Positions 1-10,810 of a stretch of 64,000 nucleotides of DNA are shown here, piece by piece. A program made the translations under genes and the position numbers. The DNA is from Lepidonotus clava (lineage: Eukaryota > Annelida > Polychaeta > Phyllodocida > Polynoidae). The notes under the pieces were generated by a model. That model saw only the letters and a list, made by a program, of their open reading frames with translations. It was not told the origin of the DNA and did no database searches. Location of the stretch: the NCBI GenBank assembly GCA_936440205.1, contig OW387147.1:4092001-4156000 (forward strand). Direction: 5' to 3'. Positions within the stretch are counted from its first letter, which is position 1. The number at the start of each line of letters is the position of its first letter.

Positions 1-110
1 AAACCGCAAACACGTTTTAGAGACTCAAGTTCTGTTTGATGAGTGAAAGCCTCGTTTTCGGTTAACTGAAGCTGGTTTTCGGCGGTTTGGGAATTCCCCG
101 TAGGTTAATC

Positions 111-169
111 TATAAATAACAGGCCGGGACCAGCGAAATAATTTAAGTATGTCAGCGCATGCGCATTGG
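111..169 (+). promoter_or_regulatory. Core promoter: TATA box, NRF1 palindrome, inverted CCAAT box
   Basis: TATAAATA lies at 111-118. A perfect NRF1-type palindrome GCGCATGCGC lies at 155-164 and is followed directly by ATTGG (165-169), an inverted CCAAT box. A TATA box at 111 predicts a transcription start around 140-155, about 110 bases before the ATG at 262, giving a short 5' leader. The NRF1 and CCAAT motifs would then sit at or just after the start site, which is unusual but possible. The motifs are seen directly; their use as a promoter is inferred from their position before a signal-peptide exon. Confidence 0.55.
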
Positions 170-261
170 ACACCAACAGAATTATCTTGAAAGCGACAAA
201 TCCCGTTCCTATTCCACCTAATTTTTCCCGTAAAACCAATATAATTCGAGCCAATGTGAAG

Positions 262-355
262 ATGGCAGGCGCCTGGATTACTCCGAGGAGGTGCTTCTGG
301 ACGAGACAACAGCGGTTATTACTGCAGCTTCTGGGAATCCTTCATTTGTTGTCAG
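262..355 (+). CDS. Exon 1: signal peptide of an Ig-domain type I membrane protein
   Basis: This exon encodes residues 1-31 of a 385-residue predicted membrane protein whose coding parts are 262-355, 1653-2000, 3154-3459, 5016-5189, 13518-13613 and 54179-54318. It begins MAGAWITPRR, with basic residues followed by a Leu-rich core (RLLLQLLGILHLLSG), a typical signal peptide. The ATG at 262 has A at -3 and G at +4, a strong Kozak context. The open frame upstream has no ATG, so this is the only plausible start. The donor is CAG|GTAAGG after position 355, leaving phase 1. An ATG-TGA start-stop sits 8 bases upstream. The exon assignment rests on frame, splice consensus and phase match with exon 2; no transcript was available. 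Confidence 0.75.
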
Positions 356-1652
356 GTAAGGTTTGGGTGGTTATCATTTGTCATGTTCCGCGGGGAGAGG
401 GAGGAGACAGGACGGGGAAGGTTTGAGGTTTGTTGACGTCCCTTGGGCCGGGATGGGGCTGACTCAAGGATGTGGAATCACCAACGAAAGACACTGCTGG
501 AATTAGTATACACACTGCTAACTGTCACGGGAAATGGCGAGCTGAATTCTCGACGTATTTAGGCGACGTTCAGGCTGTGGTTTTGACAGGTCCTGGACTG
601 CTACATCCAGTCAGTGGCAGTAAAAAAAAGAAAAAGACAAAAATGAAAACGTTCCCATCCCAGTGGCACAACAGGTGCAGTCCTGGCTTGGTGCAGTTGA
701 CTGATAATTAATGATTTCATTTTAAAAGCTAATATTAACACATGTCACGATGTGACAAAAGGTTGCCACATTCAGAGACATAGTCATGATAGTGTCCTCG
801 ATAATAGTGATGAGTGATGCAGTAATGGAGTGGATGTGACATGCCGCTGCCAGTCAGGACATCAGTAGCGGCGCAATCCGTCCTCAGATGACCTGAGGCT
901 TGGCCTCTGCGAGTGTTATTTTTACGCAGGTTCCAGCGAGTTTCCCTTTCCTGTCTCACGCATGACATTAAGCTTGGCCTAATTAGATGTGAATTAGCCC
1001 TGTCACGTCCAGAATCCTGCTGATTAAGGCTGTTTAGGTTGAAATTTGATTTGGTAATTGATAGAAATATCTTATCATGATATCCATGTAATATTAGCCA
1101 TGTTCTTACCCAGAGGCAGAGGGAATTCCTCGCTCAGAATCTAAATGCAGGGTGGCACTTGTGTCTTGACGTTTTGTGTCATTGTCATGATTGTGTGATA
1201 ATTGAATACATACTATCAGTGTTACCACACAATTTTCACAGTTTTCTCCAACTAATTAGTTGGCGACCTAAAACTCTGAGTAAATTAGCCAACATGGGAT
1301 TCTTTGGCTATATTCATTGTCTTTTTTCCAGATAGATCTACACTTGATAAAAGTCACTAACCCACTGGTCAGTTGTGTGGCATATAGATCTAGGCCTAGC
1401 TAACTTGCTTTTATTTCTCTTAAGATTTTCCCATATTGTCAGAATTCATGAGTGATATGGCTAATTCAAACAATACTAAAGTAGCCACTTTGGCGAGGCC
1501 AACAAAACCCATAGCACGATTTCTAATCCTTTTAAGGTAGTAATAAGACTTAAGTATATCAATATTAATATTAGCATGTAGTCCATATGCCATATATTTT
1601 ACATACCATAGTCTATGCCTTCCACTAAAACAGTGTCCTGTCTTTCTTCCAG
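356..1652 (+). other. Intron 1
   Basis: This phase-1 intron begins GTAAGG and ends in a pyrimidine-rich CTTTCTTCCAG. I see no further exon, named repeat or RNA gene in it. An A-rich stretch lies at about 621-650. Small open frames on both strands lack splice or domain support. Confidence 0.7.
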
Positions 1653-2000
1653 GGAACGTTAGCAGTAACGGTATAACCGCAACAGTGACAATCGAACCTA
1701 ATGTGACAAAACCCAATACGTGGGTGAAACTCAGGTGTGTGTTTAACCTCAATGAAAATGAGACCACGTTATTATACTGGGGCGACAAGAATGGAGATAC
1801 GCTCTATATTCATGAGAAAGGCCAGCCTCTTCGCAAGGGCCCCGAGTATTCAAACGGAGAGATCACCAACATCACGCGTAACTCAGGAGATCACAGTTTA
1901 ATGCTTCGTGTGCCGAACGGGTGTAGGAAAGACCCTTATAAGTGCGACATCTGGAGGGATACGGATGAGAAAATTACACAAGCGTCCTTGGATATAGTGG
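1653..2000 (+). CDS. Exon 2: first immunoglobulin-like domain
   Basis: This exon encodes residues 32-147, one complete Ig-like domain in a single phase-1/phase-1 exon, the classic arrangement for extracellular Ig modules. The B-strand Cys60 lies in VKLRCVF, the core Trp74 in LLYWG and the F-strand Cys129 in YKCDIW. An extra Cys122 lies seven residues before Cys129. The usual Asp-x-Gly-x-Tyr before the last Cys is degenerate, so the domain is divergent (V- or I-set like). N-glycosylation sequons are at Asn33, 48, 67 and 104, suggesting a heavily glycosylated ectodomain. The acceptor is TTCTTCCAG|GG and the donor GG|GTAAGT. The Ig assignment is from motif spacing; the specific family is not recognised. 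Confidence 0.9.
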
Positions 2001-2286
2001 GTAAGTATTAAGGATAAGGCATGAATGTGAGAAATAAATAATTTTGTATTCTGCAGGGATGAACATAACCAGGGCCCCAAGTCCCTTAAAAGTAGATCAG
2101 GCACCTAGATTTTCTGGTCTTGGGGCCCGATTTGCCCCTAGAAAATTACTGATACTGATAATAACCATATTTTCAATAATCGAAAAATGTAAGACTTATT
2201 TCCATATTCATCTTTACCGAATTACAACAAGAGAAAATATTATGGACTGGAAATCATATAATCAACCAGTCAGTAGATCTAATGAC

Positions 2287-2480
2287 TGTGTGGGGCCAGG
2301 CTAAAAAAAAATTCTGTTTCTGGGCCGACTTGGAGTCTTTTTTTCTCATTCCCCCCCCAAATTTTTTTTACAAAAATTTTAGTACTTTCCCCACCAACAT
2401 AATAATAATAATAATAAAAATATCCCGACCTCCCGACTGGCATTTTTAAAAGTCCGACATTAATGTCCGACGTTTTACCC
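2287..2480 (+). repeat. Dispersed repeat J, copy 1 (AATTCTGTTTC family)
   Basis: The left end, GGCCAGGCT followed by an A-run and ATTCTGTTTC, is the reverse complement of the right end of the element at 36803-37131. Both copies then pass into C-rich then T/A-rich spacer with CCGACTGGC and TTTTAAAAG motifs. It is likely a non-autonomous inverted-repeat element; no target duplication could be defined for this copy. Confidence 0.5.
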
Positions 2481-2680
2481 TCCAACGTCGGACATTATGT
2501 CCGACTTAACTGTTGTCATTGTAAAATGACTTTTTTTTTCATTATCATTTTGCTAAATTCTCTTATATATTGATTTGTTTCCGACAGGTCCGGTGGGGCA
2601 TGGAAATGTCCACTGTAATCCCTTAAAATGTCGGACAATTTGTCCGCCGTTAGAGAAAGTTTTTGGGATACACTGGTACA
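2480..2680 (+). repeat. Dispersed repeat K, copy 1
   Basis: This block is recognisably homologous to 10568-10810. Shared landmarks in the same order are CGTTTTACCCTC, TGCTRAATTC followed by a T-rich stretch, GGYATGGAA, and CTTAAA followed by CAGACAATYGTCTG-like or CGGACAATTTGTCCG sequence. The two copies have diverged considerably, so the element is old. Family unknown. Confidence 0.45.
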
Positions 2681-3153
2681 TGCCTCCCTAAGTCAGTGTA
2701 CGAAATTAAGCTTTTAAAAACGTTTTATGCTCTAAGTCTTTTCCTAATAATAAGTTATTGTATTATTACTAGTTTATTGTATAAAGTGTGTGTGTTTGTT
2801 GTCTAGATTTGTTATGCCATATGTATGATGTAGATGACCTGTCAGGCTGTGCATCAAATAATGACTCTAAACGCTAAATAAAACAATTTTTATATCAATT
2901 AAGGTGACTATATTACGCTTCTTTTCCGGGCCCTCCATTAGACTGCTTACCTGAAAAGAAATCAGGGCCAATAGAAAGCTATTAGGGCCGAGAATAATAT
3001 GGTGAAATCGGCCCTGTTGGCCAACAGCCTAAAACGTTAGTTTCCAACGCTGGTGACTGTCAGATTTGCTTCCAAATGTTTTTGCAACATTGTGCCTGCA
3101 GTATTCAATATTCAATATTTCAAAAATACATGTTTGTCTTCATGCTGTTCCAG

Positions 3154-3459
3154 ACATACCACAACCCAAGTTTTATTTGGATGGCGTACTCACGGATACT
3201 GTAAAAATCACGGAAAACAAAAGCTATACAATTAGCTGCAAAGTTGAAAATGCTACAGAGAAACACAACCTGACTATGGAGATCATGGGTTCTGATCCGA
3301 TATCTAAGAATAGCGCTTACCAGGCAGCCACCTGTCTACACAACTCTATGGTCGAAATGAAGGTGGATCTTATCGCGACCGATGACTTCGAATTCGATGG
3401 GAACTGTGTAGCCCGATACGAGAAGGGCCAGATGAGAAGAGTAAACTTTATGACTCCAA
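3154..3459 (+). CDS. Exon 3: second immunoglobulin-like domain
   Basis: This exon encodes residues 148-249 as a second Ig-like module, again in one phase-1/phase-1 exon. The B-strand Cys176 lies in YTISCKVEN and the F-strand Cys232 in GNCVARY, preceded by a typical E-F region (VDLIATDDFEFDGNC). The core Trp expected about 12 residues after the first Cys is absent (NLTMEIMG instead). An extra Cys208 is present, which could pair with the extra Cys122 of domain 1. N-glycosylation sequons are at Asn169, 180 and 186. The acceptor is CTGTTCCAG|AC and the donor CCAA|GTAAGT. The domain starts with Pro-rich DIPQPKF, typical of an inter-Ig linker. The Ig call is secure, the subtype is not. Confidence 0.88.
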
Positions 3460-5015
3460 GTAAGTTCCTATTATTAACCGTTGTCCAGCTATTGTTTAGT
3501 TGAGTTAAACGATGTTAAAATTGTAAATTCTGTTTTCAGATATTTTTTTCCCGCTAGTTGATATTCAATGAATATTTAAACTTGTTTTATTGTAATCCAG
3601 ATTTTTCTACTTTCTTGAATTTATGTAACTTTGTACTACAATTTGGTTATGTTGTCATTTGTAATGAAGGTGAAACTTATACTGCATTATTCTTTTGATA
3701 AGGATTATTGACTCTCTTCAGATAAGTCTTATTCCTGGTGCAGATGATTTCTATAGGTATATTTCATCCAATGTCTAATGCTAGTAATGGCGATTGTTGG
3801 AGGCATTAGACTTTATCATGGGCCCTACTGTGATCACTCTATCGAGTTTCTTCTTTTTTTTGTTATACATCTGAAAGATCCTATGTATACACAAGTTTAC
3901 ATTGTATATTTGGAGAGGGCTGATTGTTTTACACTTAAGAAGTTTATTGTTGTACCTTTAAGACTTTCACCGATGGGTATTTCAGGTTTCTCTGTGTTGT
4001 GTTTGCCTCCTGTTATGATGAGGTACATAAAAGTCCCTAACAATCGACTTTTACAGAGATGCCATTTTTCCTACTTTTGTAGGATTTCCTACTTTTTCAA
4101 AAAAAGGAAAAATTGTTAAAATCCCTACATTTTTCTATTAAATACTCATTGCCCTATTGCTTTAGTCAACTATTAGCTTAAAATTTGATCTAGAATGGAT
4201 TAGAATGGTTTTTCTCCATTTCCTACTTTTTGTAGGAACTCTCCTGTACACAGTATAATATGATCTTCCTACTAGAAAAGTAGGAATTAGCTCAGCCTTT
4301 GTGCCACCAGGGATACAGAAAACTAAGTCTATATTATACCCCTAATTGCAAAACAGAGGTCTACTCTGATTAGGAAAACAGCATAGCCATATTTACAGTT
4401 CCTACACAAAAGTAGGAAACTTGAGATTGTATTTGTTCAGATAATATTTTGCCTCCAACTGAACTTCCAACCACAAGAGGCATAGGCCTATATAATGTTG
4501 TTATAAGCTATTAACTTCTGCAAATTCAAACATTTGCACATTTCCTACATTTTGATGGTTGGGGAGTGGCATCTCTGCTTTTAACAAGCCTTAAACAATA
4601 ATTTCCTTTCAGTTTTACCCCAAGTCACTCATTTCTTCCAGTTTCACTTGTTCTGCAGATTGGACTGTCTCAATTAAACACTTATTGTCCTCAACAGTTG
4701 CCCTTACGTCTGTAAATGAGGTTACTGACTGAACTTCAACTCTTTAAGAAAAAAACATCGAATCCAAGACAGTGAAAATTTACCCTAGGAGAGGGAAAAA
4801 TCTGGAAATTGATTATGAAATTCGAGTGGGGACCCTGACTCAATTTTTCAAGAAAATTAGATTTTTCACAAATATAATTCACCAACCTTAGCATTTATAA
4901 ATGTCAAATATATTTTCCAAAAAAGAAGGGAAAATAAATGAAACAATTCAAAACAATGATAGAAATAAAGCGATCCCTTTGCCCAGCATTGACCGGCTGC
5001 CGCGGGTGTTTTCAG
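3460..5015 (+). other. Intron 3
   Basis: The intron begins GTAAGT. One 524-bp terminal-inverted-repeat element (4054-4577) occupies its centre. The acceptor proposed is GTGTTTTCAG at 5006-5015, which is only moderately pyrimidine-rich. The open frame continues upstream of this acceptor to 4901, so the exact exon 4 border is uncertain. Confidence 0.6.
4054..4577 (+). mobile_element. MITE family A, copy 1 (CAGAGATGCCA ends, 6-bp target duplication)
   Basis: The element is bounded by inverted ends CAGAGATGCCA and TGGCATCTCTG and flanked by the perfect 6-bp direct repeat CTTTTA (4048-4053 and 4578-4583). The interior is full of TTCCTACTTTTNGTAGGA-like inverted motifs. It has no coding capacity. 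CAG-starting ends with short target duplications suggest a hAT-type parent, possibly of the 6-bp-duplication subgroup; the superfamily is inferred. Two shorter relatives lie at 8990-9240 and 63588-63851; this copy is twice as long because its interior is expanded. Confidence 0.8.
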
Positions 5016-5189
5016 AGCCCGTGACCAGCAGTTCGGTCACCAGCGGGCCCATAACCAGCGTGCCGGTCACCAGCGAAATCCCTACCACCACGAGTATTAC
5101 GAGTGTCACGAGCGAGCCAACTCCGGGTGAGACCGCTGCGTTGACCACTCAGGAGCAGGGGACGACAGACAGTTTTACTGATGACCCAG
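5016..5189 (+). CDS. Exon 4: Ser/Thr/Pro-rich mucin-like stalk
   Basis: This exon encodes residues 250-307, a low-complexity stalk made of short VTS/ITS repeats (PVTSSSVTSGPITSVPVTSE) and then a Thr/Glu-rich part ending TDSFTDDPG. Such segments are usually O-glycosylated and hold ectodomains away from the membrane. It is phase 1 at both ends. The donor used here is CCAG|GTCTCT at 5190, which is weak; a stronger donor CGG|GTGAGA at 5127 is also phase 1 and would drop 21 residues without changing frame. The acceptor at 5015 is the best one giving the correct phase. Codons are GC-rich compared with the AT-rich introns, supporting real coding sequence. Confidence 0.65.
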
Positions 5190-6904
5190 GTCTCTACCCA
5201 CCCTCACTCTCAGTCTCTAGTCCTGGTGAACACCTATCATCACATACAGATTTCTACGCCTCACTCTGATTTCCCTGCCAGCTTTCTAGACGTTGTGGTC
5301 CTGAATCTAGTAAATGGCCGACTTAAAACTTTTGGTTGCCATGTCACACCGGATCGATTAATGTTTGTTTGACAGCTTTCACTTTGCAGGAGCTAGCTCA
5401 ACTTGTTTTTGTTTTTTTTATTTGAATGAATTCCTCTGATTTTGATTAAAAGTTTAAACATTTACTTGATTTCATTGCAGAATACATATGATTATATAAT
5501 ATGATATAACCTACATTAAACATGAAAAGGATTTTATCTTATAGCCGTAATTTTAGTGATTGAAAAAAAGCTTGAGGACCACGTAACAGTTGAATATCAT
5601 TGTACCTGATGGTACCAGCAAGAAACAAAATTATCGTTGTGCTTTCAATTACTGGTACTGGTCAGTAAACTGGGAGGATCCACAGACCCTATCACTATGA
5701 AACTGGGTTGGGCATATTCTATGGTGGCCTTTGTACTGTGAACCCCCAGTCCCTCAATGCTAAACAGTGACTATTCATGACCTGATTATATATAGGGCTT
5801 GGAATGCTTATTCATTTGAAGATAGAAGAGGATTTGAAATAATTCATTTATATTTCAATTCCATTTAGGAGGCAGATAATTCCAGTCGGTCGCCGCCCAT
5901 TTCCAGTTCTCGTTGTGTCAGTTATCGGTCGAGCCAATCAATTATTGAAGCCGCTGCGGGTCGATCGACTCCATATCAAGGGAGAACAAAATAAAATAAA
6001 AGAGCAGGATTGGAATGAGATACTAATAGAGCTAGAGTCGACGCACTTCATTTCAGAGTATTGATTTACCTGGAATGGTGCTGCAGAAAGAGGGCGCATT
6101 CGGAAACTCAGATCTTATGGTCAACAATGGTTAGCCAGGGATGACAATGCTTAGCTGCGACAAAGTTTCCAGACAGAACCTCTGAAAAAAGCGTGCATCT
6201 GGGAGTCTTTCTGTGCACCCCTAGTGATATAAGGTTAGTTATTTTATCAAAAATGTGTGTGTATCTGGCAGGTGCACACACTGAAAAATGTGTGCATCTG
6301 GCAGGTGCACACATTGAAAAAATCGTGCCGCCTGTGTCAAAACGGTGCACCTTGGACACTATGAGGGAGTCCACCCTAAGCTTTCAAAACCAAATTTGAT
6401 ATAGGAAAGCAAAAAAACTTAATTTAATGGGATCCAAAAGCAATGTAAGGCCAAAATTTAGCAAATTCAAATAACCATTGAAATATGTTTTATGGCCATA
6501 GCCTAGGACTGTGGTAAAATACAGAATGTGAATACAGACCTAAACTATATTTAAATCCATTAAAATTCATCCCCTGTAAATTTTGGTGACCCATTTGTTT
6601 ACAAAAATTGTTGTCTTCAGGTATGAATGACATGAATATTATGGAATTCAGGTAAAGTTAGAGCCAATCATCATGATTTATGTACTGTACCAATGGCTAA
6701 AGTTAGAAAACTTAGAATTTCATAGTTATTTGAGTTTTTGTCATATTTTGACACAACATTGTTTTTGCCTTCCTTTGTAGGCCAGGCAGGGGGAGGCCAG
6801 CCCCTACCAGTGCTGCCTCCTTTACCTCACCTGTCCCACCTGTCTCACCTGCCCAGGTGTATTGATTGGTTCAGATCAAAGGGTACCTCAGCCCCCTGAG
6901 GGGT

Positions 6905-6935
<31 letters not shown>

Positions 6936-7902
6936 TGTTCTACCAGATACTAGGTTAACAATAGACACCTGACCTTCACACCTGAACCCACCAACCACTC
7001 TGCCCCTTCACCCCTCTCACCAGGAGAATAGTCTCTATATGAGGGTAGCAGACACCCGGCGCAGAACTCTTGGTCCACCCAAGCAGCCCAGATTTTAATA
7101 GTGAGACACCCTGGACTACTTTTCAGCTGTAGGGTGTAGTAATCTTCTAACCAGACTCCCTGAAAATGGTCTCTTAACACCGTAGCGATCACATTTTTAG
7201 GCTGTCATATGTGCTATTTTCAACCGTCATTTAGGATATTTTTAGCCTTCATTTACACTATTTTTCTGGGCCAACTGAAACCTATAAGGGTCAACAACTT
7301 TTCGACAGTGTCAGCCCTGATGGCCAAGAGCCCAAAAATTAGTCTCGAACCCTGCACCAGTCGTTGAGATCTCTGTTTGAGTCCCAATCAGGATATCACA
7401 GATAGTCGTGATTCCTTCCTGTATGGGTCTCAGTGGTAAAGTATACGACCCAGATTTGTCCACAAACCGAGATGTGACATGAGGCGGAAAGACGAGCGTC
7501 CAAAAGGACCAAATACTTCCTGCTTTACTTTACTAGAACTTTATAGAGCCGTCCGAGTGGTCCATTATACTCCAAAGGATCCAATATTAAGGATGCACCC
7601 TTTGGGCGGATCGAGGGGGGGGGGGGGGTAGGGGGCTGCCCCTTTTCCAGAAAATTAGCGTTTTTTTTTTTTAACGTAAAATTCGGCCAAAATGTATTAT
7701 GGATAAATCTTCCTAATAGCACCCCATCCCCCTTTTTCTTTTCCCTCTCTTCAAAATCCTGGATCCACCAGAGCATCCTGTACCAGCATGCAACATTTTG
7801 CTGCTGGGTGCACTGTCTTTAAGCGTATACACTCAGATGGTGCAAATTATTTCAGCATTTGACGTGGATTACTGTGGTAACGTGGTATTGCTCACTTAAC
7901 AT

Positions 7903-8147
7903 TTCCCCGGGTGCACAATTCTATGACCTGTGCACCAGTTGAGTTCACAAATCGTACCATTTAACTCCCAGTGTACGAAATTGGGATTTGTCAGGCAGTT
8001 GAGGTGCATGTTTATGCAACTTGGTACATAAATTTCTAGTATTGTACACACCTTTTGAGAATTAGATACCTTAACCAAGAGGGGGTACATGGCTTTTTCA
8101 CGGGGTGCACCCGAAGTGTACATAATAAAAATCCTTAATTTCAGACA
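7903..8147 (+). repeat. Degenerate MITE family B relative
   Basis: The right end TCCTTAATTTCAGACAC resembles the family B terminus, and the interior carries the same GGGTGCAC motifs. The left terminus is not recognisable and no target duplication could be defined. It is probably an old, eroded copy. A similar GTGCAC-rich remnant lies near 6190-6360. Confidence 0.4.
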
Positions 8148-8507
8148 CCGTCTATATAAGATATCTTACTAAGACGAAGGTCTGCTTTATAAGCTATAAG
8201 CGAGGATCTCATCCTGGTTTGGGAGATCTCAACACTCATACAGTGACCTGGATACTTGGACTGCTGCCTTATAAATAAAGTGACACTCCAGAACCTGCCG
8301 TCCCAGTAGGGGGGGGGGGGGGGAGCCAAGACTGCTGGAAGGGGTCAGCGTTTTGTAGGCTAAGTACTAAAGCGTCACGCATTCGCATGCACACATGCAT
8401 GCAACATTTTGCCTTTTTTTGTGTGTGTAATGTAGTTGCCCAGGAAAATAAGAGGGGGTGGTTTTTGAAATCATTATGGATCATTTTCAAAAACAACTTG
8501 GCATACG

Positions 8508-8722
8508 CAGTGTCCGAAATTAAGGGTGCACCCTGCACCCGAGATGCATGATTTTGATGCAGGGTGCATAGATTTTAGAACAGTGCACCCGGATGTGCAT
8601 ACCTTTTCTGGACATTTAACATCCTATTTAATGGAGAATGCAAGAAATATTACCCGGGTGCACGTTTTTTTGGCCCCTGCACCCGGCGGGTGCATAGCAG
8701 AAATCCTTAATTTCGGACACTG
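8508..8722 (+). mobile_element. MITE family B, copy 1 (CAGTGTYCGAAATTAAGG ends)
   Basis: The inverted ends CAGTGTCCGAAATTAAGG and CCTTAATTTCGGACACTG are complete at both edges. The flanks are CATACG on each side (8502-8507 and 8723-8728). The 215-bp element is non-coding and has several GGGTGCA motifs inside. Three other good copies occur in the window with 5-bp duplications, so this apparent 6-bp duplication may include a chance matching base. hAT-like by its CAG termini; superfamily inferred. Confidence 0.8.
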
Positions 8723-8989
8723 CATACGTTTTAAATTATAATATACTATTTTAAATTGTATTTGTTAACTTTAAGTTGCCACACCAACGTGGGAACGTTT
8801 TTGGCTGAGAAAATAAAAGACGTGAAATTATTGATGTGTCAGACATAATATTATAACAACATACTTAATGATGTCAATTTACATGTACAACTTGTAAATC
8901 ACATTATTCAAGCAATACGGCCCCATCAATACTTTATTTGTGGATTTATATGAACTTCCAAGAACCCCATCCCCCCCAACCCCGAAAGA

Positions 8990-9240
8990 CAGAGATGCGA
9001 TTTCTCCTACTTTTGTAGGATTTCTTACTTTTTGGTGATTTTGGATTGCTCAACTGATCTTTCATTCATCACTTTAACATCTGTTTTACAGTACTTTTGT
9101 GTTAGTTTCAAGCTATTCAATTACAAATTCAATGTCAGGTCTGTTACTAAAGGTTATTTTCCCTAGTTGCTTCTAGAAAAAAGAGAAAAAGTCTTACCTA
9201 CTTTTCCTGTTTTTTTCATCAGTCGAGTGTGGCATCTCTG
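8990..9240 (+). mobile_element. MITE family A, copy 2
   Basis: The ends CAGAGATGCGA and TGGCATCTCTG match copies at 4054 and 63588. The flanks are CGAAAGA on the left (8983-8989) and CGAAGA on the right (9241-9246), a target duplication with one indel. It is 251 bp long and non-coding, with CTACTTTTGTAGGA near the left end. Confidence 0.75.
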
Positions 9241-10567
9241 CGAAGATAAGTAGTGGGCCGTGCTCAGTGAACCATGTCGACCCACCTCCCAGGGCCGGGA
9301 GGTAGTTAGGGAGAGGGAAAAAGTAAACTAAAGAGAGGCGATTTTCTACATACAAAGAGAGAGGAAGTCCTGCACGTCACAATGTGCGTGACATCAGCCA
9401 AATCGGGGTCGTTAGATATATCCGTACCTGACGGGAAGAAAAAGAAATTATTTTGAAATGAACATTAAACTTGTGAAGATGTGAGATTTACTTAGGTGCA
9501 AAGTGCAGACAAGATTAGAGAACAATATTTTGGTGATCCTCGTCTGATCATGACCAGATGACTCTGAAATATATTGGAAATGTATAGGTTCTAATTGTCT
9601 ATTATGATTTCATGAGTCAACTTAGCATAGAATAAGTGATCTAGACGTTGAAGATTTTCCTTTTCCATACTGCGGGTAATATATAGCATCAGCACAAAAC
9701 CGGTAGAAGCGAAAATCAGAAAATTTGAATTGATCATTTTTGGTGGCAAGTCTATTTTGGGAGCTATGATGTCATATGCGCACCATCTATAAATAGTACA
9801 ACAACATGACTACATGTAGAGTTTACCATGAACTGTCTGTAAGTCAGTAAATACTATTCCGGATCACCTGACCATGACTCAGTCCTTTTATCTCCGCCAT
9901 ATCATACAGCGACCGGGCAACTTGACTCTAGCCAAGTTTGGTGGTTTACACATCAAACAAAACATACCCCCAGCACCCGGCATGAAGTATAATATAATAA
10001 ATAGACCTTGGCGTACGCGGCCTTTGTAACCGTTAGCGTATGTTCATAGTTACAGGACATTGTCAGACATTTTGGTTACCACCCTGAAAAAGAGCAGTCA
10101 GTCGTATGAGTAACGTGTATAAATTAGGCCACTGCAATAAAGCTATTATTAATATATGCCACAGTATGAATTCATTTCTGGTGACTCCCATTTTATAGTG
10201 GCACCAGTTTTGATTATGATCTCTCATACTATTGCAATTACTTATTTGTTATATTTATTTATATAAAAAAAAACTAGTTGGGCTGGGTGTGTTTACTTAC
10301 CAGTTTACCGACAAATTGTCTCAGTTTTTAAGAGTCCGCGAAAGCATATATAAGTTCCTACATTTTCTGGACAAATCTGATCCCCATTATTATCTTAGAC
10401 AAGGGCGGCTCAGTCATACTCACACAGACTGGTTCTTATAATGGCAGACATAACATGGCTGGTTCGGGCCTTCATTGTAGGGGGTCGTGGAAAACCAGGG
10501 TAAGGAACTTGGGCCAAAGAGAATGGGCACTCCTGTAGCCTATCAAAAAAAATGTCACACATCCAGA

Positions 10568-10810
10568 CATGTCCGATATTTTCCCATCTATGTGGCGTTT
10601 TACCCTCAGAAATTGACCGTTTTTTTTGTCAGGTGAAATCTGTATAATTTGGTCATATAAAATTGCGATTATTATAACTGCTTATATGCTGAATTCTTCT
10701 AGATATTCATTGGTTTATAACTTATCTGGTATGGAATATGAATATCCAATGTAAAACTCTTAAATCTCAGACAATCGTCTGTAATTTTGGGGTACAAGTT
10801 TTGGGGATCA
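10568..10810 (+). repeat. Dispersed repeat K, copy 2
   Basis: Homologous in order and motif content to 2480-2680 (CGTTTTACCCTC near the left, CTTAAATCTCAGACAATCG near the right). Diverged; boundaries approximate; family unknown. Confidence 0.45.

Larger units (their letters stand above)
2001..3153 (+). other. Intron 2, largely repeat-derived
   Basis: This phase-1 intron begins GTAAGT and ends TGTTCCAG. Its middle is made of two dispersed repeats that recur in the window (2287-2480 like 36803-37131; 2480-2680 like 10568-10810), with an AAT microsatellite near 2399. The 2930-3050 stretch (GGGCC-rich) resembles 7260-7350. No additional exon was seen. Confidence 0.65.

Noticed and set aside
166-261. 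N-terminal extension of exon 1
   Set aside because: The frame is open upstream, but contains no ATG (it begins with TTG), overlaps the NRF1/CCAAT motifs, and would bury the signal peptide.
9788-9795. TATAAATA in intron 4
   Set aside because: It matches the TATA box at 111, but no initiator, exon or GC-rich leader follows.
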